Origin: Physella acuta
Lineage: Eukaryota > Mollusca > Gastropoda > Physidae
DNA: 64,000 nt
Direction: 5' to 3'
NCBI RefSeq assembly: GCF_028476545.1
Contig: NW_026731985.1
Span: forward strand, 408,501-472,500
Position numbers and translations under genes: made by a program. Position 1 is the first letter of the stretch. The number at the start of each line of letters is the position of its first letter. The notes beneath the pieces are model-generated. The model made no database searches. It saw nothing but the letters and a program-made list of their open reading frames with translations, and was not told where the DNA came from. Shown one piece after another: positions 35,747-45,200 of the stretch.

Positions 35747-35761
<15 letters not shown>
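25545..35761 (+). CDS. CFAP44: CFAP44-like cilia- and flagella-associated protein, complete, five coding exons
   Basis: CFAP44 (FAP44 in Chlamydomonas, formerly WDR52) with CFAP43 forms the tether that ties the head of inner dynein f/I1 to the axonemal doublet; human loss gives malformed sperm flagella. Proposed join: 25,545-25,566, 27,213-32,676, 33,361-33,496, 34,670-34,891, 35,651-35,761. This totals 5,955 nt (1,984 residues plus stop), close to the roughly 1,850-residue human protein. All junctions are GT-AG and all phases agree. The N-terminus to about residue 250 is acidic; WD/beta-propeller sequence runs from about 285 to 1,100 with the family signatures [15 protein letters not shown] and [12 protein letters not shown], broken near 818-866 by a charged helix. 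The rest is coiled coil with an EEDDDDD tract near 1,670. The C-terminus LKPLPPI resembles vertebrate CFAP44. Certain for identity; the first exon is inferred. Confidence 0.96.
26494..26745. repeat. Intronic tandem repeat, about 56-bp unit, 4.5 copies
   Basis: Lies in CFAP44 intron 1. Each unit contains ATTTTATTTCTAAACAG, which resembles a branch point, pyrimidine tract and 3' splice site, followed by GGCAGTT and AAGTGAAATTTGGGTTT. The array therefore repeats a cryptic acceptor. Confidence 0.93.
27213..32676 (+). CDS. CFAP44: CFAP44 coding exon 2 (5,464 nt)
   Basis: A single uninterrupted exon with the acidic N-terminus, the whole WD-repeat region and most of the coiled coil. The acceptor CCATTAAG at 27,205-27,212 is used rather than the nearby CCCCCCAG (27,223), because only the first agrees with the phase left by exon 1. 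It ends in phase 2 at CG before GTAAGT. Codon use is GC-rich compared with its AT-rich surroundings, as expected for a true gene. Confidence 0.96.
32686..32812. repeat. Intronic tandem repeat, about 23-bp unit
   Basis: CFAP44 intron 2, starting about 10 nt after the donor: GGTCGTTTGATGTTTAGTCT in about five units. Confidence 0.9.
33055..33352. repeat. Intronic minisatellite, 10-bp unit (AATGCCCTGT / AATGTCATGT)
   Basis: Fills the end of CFAP44 intron 2 and runs to within about ten bases of the acceptor CACCAACAG at 33,352-33,360. About thirty units, with CCC and TCA variants in blocks. Confidence 0.95.
33361..33496 (+). CDS. CFAP44: CFAP44 coding exon 3 (136 nt)
   Basis: Joined to the previous CG it reads [18 protein letters not shown] and continues to EQEMIE before the donor GAG|GTGAGT. 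This matches the C-terminal coiled-coil segment of the family (LDRRL..K..MMMKFG in vertebrates, from memory). Ends in phase 0. Confidence 0.92.
33497..33813 (+). repeat. Intronic minisatellite, 35-bp unit, duplicating the 5' splice site
   Basis: Starts exactly at the true donor of exon 3. Units read TCAGGTGAGTTAAGGTCAAG plus GTCGGTCTGATCATA. Seven further CAG|GTGAGT sites occur (GT at 33,532; 33,567; 33,602; 33,637; 33,669; 33,704; 33,774) and one weaker GTAAAT at 33,739. Read-through from exon 3 meets an in-frame TAA at once (GTG AGT TAA). Confidence 0.95.
33814..34069 (+). mobile_element. tRNA-derived SINE in CFAP44 intron 3, with 12-bp target duplication
   Basis: Box A-like GGTTGGATGGTAGAG and box B-like AGAGTTCGGATC are followed by a body with GGGTACCTGACT and AGATGAACTCTACTTCATCT. 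The flanks ATATCAGGAACA at 33,802-33,813 and 34,070-34,081 are identical, showing retroposition into the last unit of the 35-bp array. A relative in the same orientation lies near 63,290. Confidence 0.88.
34082..34382. repeat. Intronic minisatellite, about 30-bp unit, nine copies
   Basis: CFAP44 intron 3: TTTAGGAAAGGACCAAAATA followed by TGTTTTAAAAG. Confidence 0.95.
34430..34668. repeat. Intronic minisatellite, about 28-bp unit, reaching the exon 4 acceptor
   Basis: Units of GTCCGGCCTGTGTTGTGTTA and AACATCTGACCAT. The acceptor itself, GTGTTGTGTTTAACAG, looks like a modified copy of the unit (GTGTTGTGTTAAACAC). Confidence 0.93.
34670..34891 (+). CDS. CFAP44: CFAP44 coding exon 4 (222 nt)
   Basis: Seventy-four codons of coiled coil ([16 protein letters not shown] ... 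EIAFLKT), phase 0 at both ends, acceptor TTTAACAG and donor ACG|GTAAGC. Charged heptad-like composition continues from exon 3. Confidence 0.92.
35395..35575. repeat. Intronic C-rich tandem repeat, about 40-bp unit
   Basis: CFAP44 intron 4: CCACCATCACCACC and GGTTAAATCCCCT in about five imperfect units. Confidence 0.8.
35651..35761 (+). CDS. CFAP44: CFAP44 coding exon 5 with stop (111 nt)
   Basis: Reads [17 protein letters not shown] ... [14 protein letters not shown] and ends at TGA 35,759-35,761. The acceptor is TCTTACAG. The AATAAA at 35,747-35,752 lies inside the last codons. Confidence 0.93.
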
Positions 35762-36263
<502 letters not shown>

Positions 36264-36639
36264 ATATTTGAAATGAATTTATGCGTGTTATTTGTGACTT
36301 GATATTTATAACATATCTGTGTTTAATGTTTGTGACTTAGTATTCTTGTGTGTTTGAATGGTGCTGTGGGAATGACTCGATGCACGTGCATTTATTACAT
36401 GCTATTTTTATCACCGTCAGTACATATCTTACCATTGTGAGTTAAAGTGGTTGTAGAGTTCCTCAAGGAATTCTGGGTCGAGCACGTGACAGGAAACGCA
36501 ACACGTAGACACTCTCCCCTTGTAATTGCGGAAGTGGGCGTGGTGGGCCGTGTACTCCTATTTGTCAGACCGAAAGGTCAAGTGGAGCCGCAGGTCCCTG
36601 GGTATCGTGTGCGGCTCTTGCGCGGCCCATGTGGGCTGG
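36264..36639. other. Short spacer, nothing recognised
   Basis: Unique sequence with a GC-richer half at about 36,460-36,640. No gene seen. Confidence 0.3.
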
Positions 36640-37090
36640 GAGATGTGTAACATCTTGAGAGGTGTGTAGCAGATACACACATCACCTACTCGAGTGTGTA
36701 GCATCTTAAGAGGTGTGTAGCAGATACACACATCACCTTTACATGTGTGCAGCATCTTGAGAGGTGTGTAGCAGATACACACATCACCTACTGAGCAGTG
36801 TTTCTTCCAGACTTTTTTCTCCGGGGGGGGCACTTGAAATTTTCGGGGGGGCGGTAAACTTTCTTCGGGGGGGCGGACACTGTTAAAAGTATATATTTTC
36901 TATATAAATTATATAAATTTCATTCCGTTCGGGGGGGGGGGGGGGGCGGTAAAAAAATTTCGGGGGGGCTTAGCCCCCCCGAAGAGATGCCTGGAAGAAA
37001 CTCTGCTACTGAGTGTGTAGCATCTTAAGAGGTGTGTAGCAGATACACACATCACCTACCCGAGTGTGTAGCATCTACATACTCGGGTAG
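36640..37090. repeat. Tandem repeat, about 49-bp unit, split by a MITE
   Basis: Units of GTGTGTAGCATCTTAAGAGG and TGTGTAGCAGATACACACAT, about five copies in all, interrupted by the element at 36,796-37,005. Confidence 0.92.
36796..37005. mobile_element. hAT-type MITE, family 2, copy E
   Basis: A 210-bp element beginning CAGTGTTTCTTCCAGAC and ending GCCTGGAAGAAACTCTG. The 8-bp direct repeat CTACTGAG lies on both sides (36,788-36,795 and 37,006-37,013). The interior is G-rich (CGGGGGGGCGGTAAA). It has no coding capacity and inserted into the 49-bp array. Confidence 0.88.
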
Positions 37091-37104
37091 GTGATGTGAA
37101 GATC

Positions 37105-37362
37105 TCATTCAAGGGCGTACACTGGTCTACATCACTGTACCAATAATACACTCTCCAACCTTTTAACTTCGGAGCTAAAGTCTACATCACTGTACCAATA
37201 ATACACTCTCCAAACTTTTAACTCCGGAGCTAAAGTCTACATCACTGTACCAATGATACACTCTCCAAACTTTTAACTCCTGAGCTAAAGTCTACATCAC
37301 TGTACCAATAATACACTCTCCAAACTTTTAACTCCGGAGCGAAAGTCTACATCTCTGTACCA
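37105..37362. repeat. Tandem repeat, about 57-bp unit, 4.5 copies
   Basis: Units with CTACATCACTGTACCAATAA, TACACTCTCCAAAC and TTTTAACTCCGGAGCTAAAG. Confidence 0.93.
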
Positions 37363-37367
37363 ATGAT

Positions 37368-37530
37368 AAAAGGTAAAAGATTATAATGAGATGGAAATTG
37401 TGAGATAAAAAGAGATTATAATGAGATGAAACTTGTAAGATAAAAAGAGATTATAATGAGATGGAAATTGTGAGATAAAAAGAGTTTATAAGGAGATGGA
37501 AATTAAAAAGAGATTATAGTGAGATTAAAT
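37368..37530. repeat. Tandem repeat, about 34-bp unit
   Basis: AGATTATAATGAGATGGAAA and TTGTGAGATAAAA in about 4.5 units. Confidence 0.9.
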
Positions 37531-39547
37531 TTGTGACACTTTACAATCGACACCATGAAGCCGTGAATTACATCATATTTCAGATTTACTTAACTTCTGA
37601 TTTAATATCTTTAGAGCTGATACTCTACAGGACGGTGTTTTTTTAAAGTTGTTTTTTACCAAGCATCAGTTACTTATAATCTAAAATAACTTAAATATCT
37701 CACAAGTTGATAACTTAAATGTGTCTGCAATAAGAATATGTCTTAAAAATTATATGTTTTATTTTTTAAAATTAATTTTCTTTCAACCATTAGGTTTTTA
37801 AATTATTTATCAATATTTTAAAATAGCTTTAAATAGTTTATTTATAATAAGCGCTAGGATGTAAAATATAGAATAAATAAAGTACCAAGTGTTAAATCAC
37901 TAAGATGAGTTGCCGGTTTTTAAATTTTATTTTGTTAATATTTATAACAGGCTACTTTCAAAATTATTTGGTTTGAGAGTATCACAATGATATTATCCTA
38001 ATATACAAATCCCCACGTTCGCACATCTCTCTCTCTCTCTCTCTCTTTCTCTGTCCGCAAAAAATTTTCGCCGGACATCACGGCAGAATCGGCAGCGATA
38101 TATCGAGAACTTTTTACGGACTTTTGTTGAAAATAATATGTTAGATGTTTTAAATGTATAACCACAATTTTATTTAAAGAAGAAAAATAAAAATTTAAGG
38201 CGTATTCGAATGTAGAGAAACAGTATTATTTATGCAACCGGAAAAGCATTAATGGATGTGAAAAAGAACGCATAAAACTGTGACGTCACTATTGCTTATA
38301 CATTAACTAATGACGTCATCTGCCGTGTTTAGAATGAAAAGAAATGAACTATTTCATTCAAATTTGATTTAGATCTACGTACACTATGAAATGTATACAA
38401 TACAATTTTTCCGGCCTAAACTCATAAAATTTATTTTATGTATTTGGATTCTAGATCTAGAGATTCTAGATCTAGACTAAATCTAAATCTAAATCTACGC
38501 AATAACTAGATCTAGACGTAGACGCTAAGATCTAGATTTAGACTCTAACTTCTCTAAAATCAATTCCAAAAATAAATTTCTATATTAGGACTAAACTATT
38601 TCAAGACTTATTTATTTTATACAAAATCTTTGTTTGGAACTGGCTAATTTGGGATAAAAAATTAATTTGAAAGAATAGGCATATTCGCGTAAGTTAAGAT
38701 TTTAAAATACGTGTTTCATTCTCCGTATTTTATAAGGTGCCTAAATAGCGGAGATGTTAGTGTACATTAAACCACGCAGGTGGTGCGGGTTCGAGACACA
38801 GCAAGTCAACTTGGTTAATGTATTCTTTTTTATTATGCTCGGGCTAAACTTAAAAAAAAATTCTTTTAGGAATCTAGATCTAGATCTAGATTGTCGGGTG
38901 TCCGATAGGGCACTTCCCGGCGCCGCAGGCGCTTCAAATTTGGCAGGATCTTGCCTTGGGGCGACAGAACACGGGGGCCGGTTGGCCGAAAAGTCTACGA
39001 TGAGGGGGTCAAAACTGACCTCGACTGACCGGTACCTTATATGAGCTATAAATCGAAAAAAAATGTCCACGGAGGAACCTCTTCATAACTCTTGAGGTCG
39101 TAGACCGACCCTCGGGCGAATTAATTAAGCATGCAAATTCTCAATGTTTTCGAAAGCCTAAGCGAAGCTGGGCAGCATGCCTAGTTTAATAGAAAAAAAT
39201 GGAATGACAATACTAAAATGGAGAAGATTTCAATCAATTTTATTATATGCATTCCATCGACTACAGAAAATATACTGCATGGTTGAAAAAATTGTGTGAG
39301 GTTGAGTTGGGGCATGGTTTTGTTGAAAAAGTTGTTTAAGGTTGAGTTGGTGCATGGTTTTTAAGCAATTCTCCAATGTGTGATGCTTTATGTCGTGAGC
39401 TTTTTTACCAGTGAGATACTTCAAATACAGGTGCATTTATCATCGTGTACATTATTTACGTGTACATTAGTATTTTCCGTGTGTATAGCCCAGTTGTCAC
39501 ATTTTTTATGTTACCATGTAGTCTATTGCCGTGGTGTACTTGTGTAC
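37531..39547. other. Gene-free AT-rich spacer with CTAGATCTAG clusters
   Basis: Contains a (CT)n run at about 38,027-38,050, dense AGATCT/CTAGATCTAG words at 38,450-38,530 and 38,873-38,892, and a B-box-like GGGTTCGAGAC at about 38,785 with no clear box A. A GC-rich patch lies at about 38,890-39,040. No gene is recognised. Confidence 0.35.
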
Positions 39548-40010
39548 AGGCATCTTGTCCCTGTGTACATCTTATCCCTGTGTACATACATCTTGTCCCT
39601 GTGTACATCTTATCCCTGTGTACATATTGTCCCTGTGTACATCTTGTCCCTGTGTACAGACATCTTGTCCCTGTGTACATCTTGTCCCTGTGTACATCTT
39701 GTCCCTGTGTACATCTTGTCCCTGTGTACATCTTGTCCCTGTGTACATCTTGTCCCTGTGTACATCTTATCCCTGTGTACATCTTGTCCCTGTGTACATC
39801 TTGTCCCTGTGTACATCTTATCCCTGTGTACATCTTATCCCTGTGTACATCTTGTCCCTGTGTACACAATGTCCCTGTGTACATCTTGTCCCTGTGTACA
39901 TCTTGTCCCTGTGTACACATTGTCCCTGTGTACATCTTGTCCCTGTGTACATCTTGTCCCTGTGTACATCTTGTCCCTGTGTACACATTGTCCCTGTGTA
40001 CAACTATGTT
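39548..40010. repeat. Minisatellite, 17-bp unit, about 27 copies
   Basis: The unit is GTACATCTTGTCCCTGT. As with the array at 9,358, a 17-bp period keeps several frames open on both strands (Cys-rich plus frames, Thr/Gly/Gln-rich minus frames). No unique coding sequence borders it. Confidence 0.96.
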
Positions 40011-40059
40011 TCTGTATACAACTTATCCTTAAGTTTCTCAGAACAGGTGGACACATCAA

Positions 40060-40135
40060 CCCAACAGAACAACCCAATAGAACAACACAACAGAACAACC
40101 CAACAGAACAACCCGATAAAACAACCCAACATAAA
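40060..40135. repeat. Short AACAACCCAACAGA repeat
   Basis: Five or so 13-15-bp units after the 17-bp array. Confidence 0.8.
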
Positions 40136-40465
40136 AAGAGAACAGTATTTATATGAATATATTTTCTCTGATACAGGTAAATTACAGTCATTGATAGAAC
40201 CATTGCACAGATCCAAGGGTAGCAGTGACGTGTTAATTAATTAAACACTGTGCTCAATAATATGGCTAATTAAAGAAGGCATGAAGAAAACAAATAGCAA
40301 GATGTTGACTTTAATATTGTTTGCTGTGATCAGCCATTTTAATCTCTACAGCTTCAAAACATTCACACGTTCCTAACAACAATCTTAACATTCTTTCACC
40401 AGTCGTATAAGTGTAACAACATTCATACTACAGCAATCAAAAACAGCAAGTTAAAAAAATAACAT

Positions 40466-40563
40466 TTATAGGGCTGGTAAGTAGGTCACCAACCAGTTCT
40501 ACGGCTCAGTAAAACCTGCATGAGCCACAGAACTGGTTGGTGACCTACTTACCAGCCCTATAA
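40466..40563. repeat. 98-nt near-perfect hairpin
   Basis: The 35-bp arms 40,466-40,500 and 40,529-40,563 are exact reverse complements (TTATAGGGCTGGTAAGTAGG outward end). After two unpaired bases a further 6-bp stem (GGCTCA/TGAGCC) closes a 12-nt loop. It could be a very small fold-back MITE or a transcribed hairpin RNA. No promoter is evident. Confidence 0.92.
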
Positions 40564-41685
40564 CTTTCAACTACAAGCAGAATATTTTCGAATAATACAA
40601 TTTTTATAATACTAACCCTCTATGTTAAATAGGCGATTTAAATCTTCTGGCAATTACACTTTTTTTTTTTTGCAATTTTAAAATTTCTTACATTATTAAA
40701 CGTTTTAAAAATCGAATCTTCTTTATTCACACTTGATGATTTTAAAATTGCATAAATTTCTGTAAGGACAATTTTAAATAATATTTGCCATATTAATGCA
40801 GTAATTATCAGGTCATCTAGTCAGATGAGACTAGCATCTGATTCAGCGTCATGTAACGTGCTCCGTAGTCTCATGAAAAGTGTTTTTTAAATTATCCTTA
40901 AGAATTTAATTTCTTCGATTGGAATATATGCCTTTTTACATTTTTGAATCCACATCCAACTGGTTTTTTTTTCATGAAAGTATGCCATGTATTATTTTAA
41001 ATTTTCAATGACTAGAAATTAAAAGCAGTCACGATAGTATTTAAAATTCAAGTTTTGAATGGAAGCAGACTTGATTGAGTTCTAATCCAAATTTAACGAA
41101 AGCAGAGTTGCCATTCTTCGGTCTTTTCGTGTAAATGTACACAAATGACATGTCACAAATGACATCACATGCTACACATGTCAAATGTCACGATGACTGA
41201 CTGGCTCTGTTGCTAAGGTTTCGTAATAGGGTGTGTCGGTTGCTAAGGGCGTCATGATTGGGTTTCCTTTTACTTTTTAAGTACGACACGATGCAATCAC
41301 TTGTAACACACATTTTAGCCAATGCTATTTTTATAATGAATGATCATCATGTATAGACTGCTCATCAAGTAATGAATGGCCATGAAATGACAGGTACCCT
41401 AACTATGGTCACCATTACACCTGTGATACCGTAACACCATAACAAATTCTGTAAGTGGCCGGACAAGTCAAGCTACATTCACATGAAAACACAAATCACA
41501 AATTGAAGGCACGGCAGGTTTTTAACAGCGGCCATCTCACTAACATAAGTTTCCGAACGGCCATCCCACTAACATCATGGATTCCACCGGCCATTCCACA
41601 AATATCAGGCCATCAACTATTTAAATATAACCTCCTAGACTAGGCAAACTGTTATTGAAACTGTAATCTAGTTTTAAAAATATTG
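40564..41685. other. Gene-free spacer between CFAP44 and Twist-B
   Basis: AT-rich unique sequence between the convergent genes. No ORF of interest. Confidence 0.35.
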
Positions 41686-41691
41686 TTTAAT
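41686..41691 (-). terminator. Candidate Twist-B poly(A) signal (ATTAAA)
   Basis: ATTAAA on the minus strand, about 140 nt after the Twist-B stop; the commonest variant of AATAAA. No AATAAA is seen between it and the stop. Confidence 0.45.
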
Positions 41692-41827
41692 AGATTTTCC
41701 AGCGTACGCTGAATCCACCAGAATATATAAAAAGTCGAGTGTATATAATATTCCCGGAATCTTTGGTTATAAGTTCCACATTTTAAATCCAGCTGGTGGA
41801 TGTGGATTCTGTTTATGACGTGGCCGA

Positions 41828-42283
41828 CTAGTGCCCACTCATGTGCCACGCCCCCTCCATCCTCCACACACTGAAGGCATAGCTAAGTCTCTCGTGGGCC
41901 ATATAGCTGCAGCTAGACGGGAAGTACTTCATCTCTGTCTCATCGCTTCGTAGAATCTGGAACAGGAAGTCGATGTACCGGCAGGCCAGCTTTAGAGTCT
42001 GTATCTTGCTGAGTTTGTCGGAGGGCAGAGTGGGGATGATCTTGCGCAGCTGAGAGAAGGCCTCGTTCAGGGATTCTGTTCTCTGGCGCTCCCGTACGTT
42101 CGCCAGGCAGCGCTGTGCTTGTAGCTCTTCTGGGGATTGGGGGCTTTTCCTGCGGGCTTTACGTGCCGCCTCGCTGTTGGGGGAGGACTCCGCCTTGTAC
42201 GGCCGCTTGCGGGATCTGTGCTGCTGGAAGGGATCTGATCTGTCGGCACAGCTGTCGGCAGAGGAGCAGGACCGGGGGAACTC
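41828..42283 (-). CDS. twist: Twist-B bHLH and WR exon
   Basis: Reads [12 protein letters not shown] at its start, a basic stretch SRKRPYK and RKARRK, then the bHLH and the WR motif, ending WHMSGH and a stop. All the DNA-binding and dimerisation residues expected of Twist are present, including the E and R of RERQR that contact the E-box. Confidence 0.95.
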   Translation of the reverse strand, partial: EFPRSCSSADSCADRSDPFQQHRSRKRPYKAESSPNSEAARKARRKSPQSPEELQAQRCLANVRERQRTESLNEAFSQLRKIIPTLPSDKLSKIQTLKLACRYIDFLFQILRSDETEMKYFPSSCSYMAHERLSYAFSVWRMEGAWHMSGH

Positions 42284-45200
42284 CTGCAACAGAGAGGGGA
42301 CAGTTAGGACATTTGATCTTTGTAGGTTTGATCAGGACATGTAACATTTGTAGGACAGTTAGGACATGTGATCTTTGTAGGTTTGGTCAGGACATGTAAC
42401 ATTTGTAGGACTGGTAGGACATGTGATTATACAGGTGTAGGACTTGATCAGGACAATGTTTTAACATGGCACATATTTGTAGGACAGTTAGGACATGTGA
42501 TCTTTGTAGGTTTGGTCAGGACATGTCACATATTTGTAGGACTGGTAGGACGTGTGATTATACAGGTGTAGGACTTGATCAGGACAATGTTTTAACATGG
42601 CACATATTTGTAGGACAGTTAGGACATGTGATCTTTGTAGGTTTGGTCAGGACATGTCACATATTTGTAGGACTGGTAGGACGTGTGATTATACAGGTGT
42701 AGGACTTGATCAGGACAATGTTTTAACATGGCACATATTTGTAGGACAGTTAGGACATGTGATCTTTGTAGGTTTGGTCAGGACATGTCACATATTTGTA
42801 GGACTGGTAGGACGTGTGATTATACAGGTGTAGGACTTGATCAGGACAATGTTTTAACATGGCACATATTTGTAGGACAGTTAGGACATGTGATCTTTGT
42901 AGGTTTGGTCAGGACATGGCACATATTTTAGGACAGTTAGGACATGTGATCTTTGTAGGTTTGGTCAGGACCTGTCGCATATTTGTAGGACAGCTAGGAC
43001 ATGTGATCTTTGTAGGTTTGGTCAGGACATGTCACATATTTGTAGGAATGTTAGGACATGTGACTAAACATGTGTAGGACTTGTTCAGGACAATTTTATA
43101 ACATGACAAATATTTGTAGGACTTGTTCCGTCAAATATTTGCCTAGTAGGCCTACTTTGAATTAAAGTTAGGGTAAAGAATCAACACTTTGAATTAATGC
43201 ACGATTTAACAAAATCCCGCACTAATCTTTCACTTCTTCATGTGGTAATTTTATGTCTGATTATAATTATTGGGTTTCAAAATTGTTTACAATATATAAT
43301 AAAAGAAAATAATGATGATCTCTTCAATTTAGCAGATGTACAAGTGTGTGTAAATATTTGTCCCATGTCGCTATCATAAAGCTATGGAAACGATCACTTA
43401 ACATACGAGGGGTTTTATAAAATAGTTTTTTCACCTTTAAGGTTTTAAAAGAATTATTTTTTCACGAGTATAAACAGAATTAGCGCGATGAATTGTTCTG
43501 GTAATATAGGCTACCAATGTAACCATCAAACAATACATGGACGTTTTGTTTGACAAATGCTAGATCATGATTTGCTAAGTTTCCTCTGTTACCAATCTAA
43601 TATATAAAGCTCAGTTCTGTATGTAATGCATATGTTTGTCGTTGACAGTTCTATGGATTTAAGTGTTAGATTTTTAGCGTGCTCATAGTCTAAATGTACG
43701 AGTCAAAAAATTACCATTGAAAGTCTTTAAAAACAATTTTCATTCTATTTACTTAGAAGAATAATTTTCAATTATGAACGCGACATAAAATTTTTTAAAA
43801 ATGTATCGACGTTTATAAAATTTCTAAAATTGTGTCGGAAATGTATTGACTGCACAGTTACTTCCCTTTAATAAAAAAAATTCTTAAGAAGAAAGAATTT
43901 ACATTTTATTACTTTGTTTTTGGTGTTAAGAAAAAAAAAATAATTACATAATTAGCGGGGATTGATAAAGTGCAATGTCGTTAGGTATTTTTAACACTGC
44001 CTTTTATTTATTCTATACACTGAACATACTGTTCAATATTTTTTTTTTTAAATCAATAACATTTAATAAGCCAGGTCCTACAAATCCTATATGTTTTTTT
44101 CTTTCCATTTACGGATAAGCTTGGAGTATTATCATTTTTGTTCACTAAATTGAAACAGGCGCGTCCGCCGGCGCCCTTGCACGGTTCGATTTGGCACCCT
44201 GGGCTATCATGTGAGCGCTATGCTGCATAGTTTTGTTTTTAACAGTGCGATAGACTATGGGTAAGAAAGGTTACTATAGACTTTAAGTGAATCAAATCCG
44301 GGCGTCCTCCGGCACCCCGACAGGGTGCTATTTGGCGCCCCGGGCCTTCCGGTGTACGCTATGGTATATACGTTCGCGTGAGTTCAAAAGACTATGAATA
44401 AGTTATGTACTATAGTCGTTTACAAAGTTCAATCAGGCGGTGACGTCATGGTGCGTCCTCTGGCGCCCAGACAGGGTGCTATTTGGGGTCCCGGGCCTCC
44501 CGTGTTCGGTTTCGCGCCTACGTTCATTAAAGTGATTGCAAAAGACTATGAATAAGTTGGGGTACTATAGTCGTTTATTAAGCTGAAACAGGCGATTCCG
44601 CCCCGGGCTAGACTCTGAGCACTGTGCGTTTATGTTCGCGTTAGTGTTTTCTTTGTGTTTAGGTTGGGTTTGCGTTAGTGGTTGCGTTTTGATTTGGTTC
44701 GTTTTTGTTCTTTCTTTTTTCGTTTTCGTTTGTGTTTTATTTTCTTTGCGTTTGTGTTTGTATTTGTGTTTGTGGTTGGTTTTGCGTTTGTATTTGGTTT
44801 GTTTTCGTTTGTTTTTTCGTTTGTGTTTTTTTCTTTGGGTTTGTGGTTGGTTTTGCATTTGGATTTGGTTTGTTTTCGTTTGCTTTTTCGTTTGTTTTTT
44901 TCTTTGTGTTCGTATTGGTGTTTGTGGTTGTGGTTGGGTTAGTTGTTAGGTTTTTGTTTTCGTTTGTATTTGTAATTGTGTTAGCGTTATGTTTGCGTTT
45001 TGTTGTTTTGGTTTTGGTTTGGGTGTGCAATGCCGGGTTTATGATGATTACTAAACACACAGGTAATGGTCTTTAACAGAAAGGTTTTTCACAGAAGCCA
45101 GAGCAGGGCCTGGCCGGGACGGCTAGTGAACAATAAAACACGAATTGGATGAAATCCTTGCTGATTGTGTCATTCCGTGTTGTTCCCAGACTATGACGGT

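Noticed and set aside
39380-40244. Cys-rich ORFs of 195-258 codons that might suggest a secreted cysteine-repeat protein
   Set aside because: The cysteine pattern comes only from the 17-bp unit GTACATCTTGTCCCTGT, and it ends when the array ends.
42466-42931. A series of near-identical ORFs starting [14 protein letters not shown] every 131 bp
   Set aside because: Shadow of the 131-bp intronic array; not a gene family.
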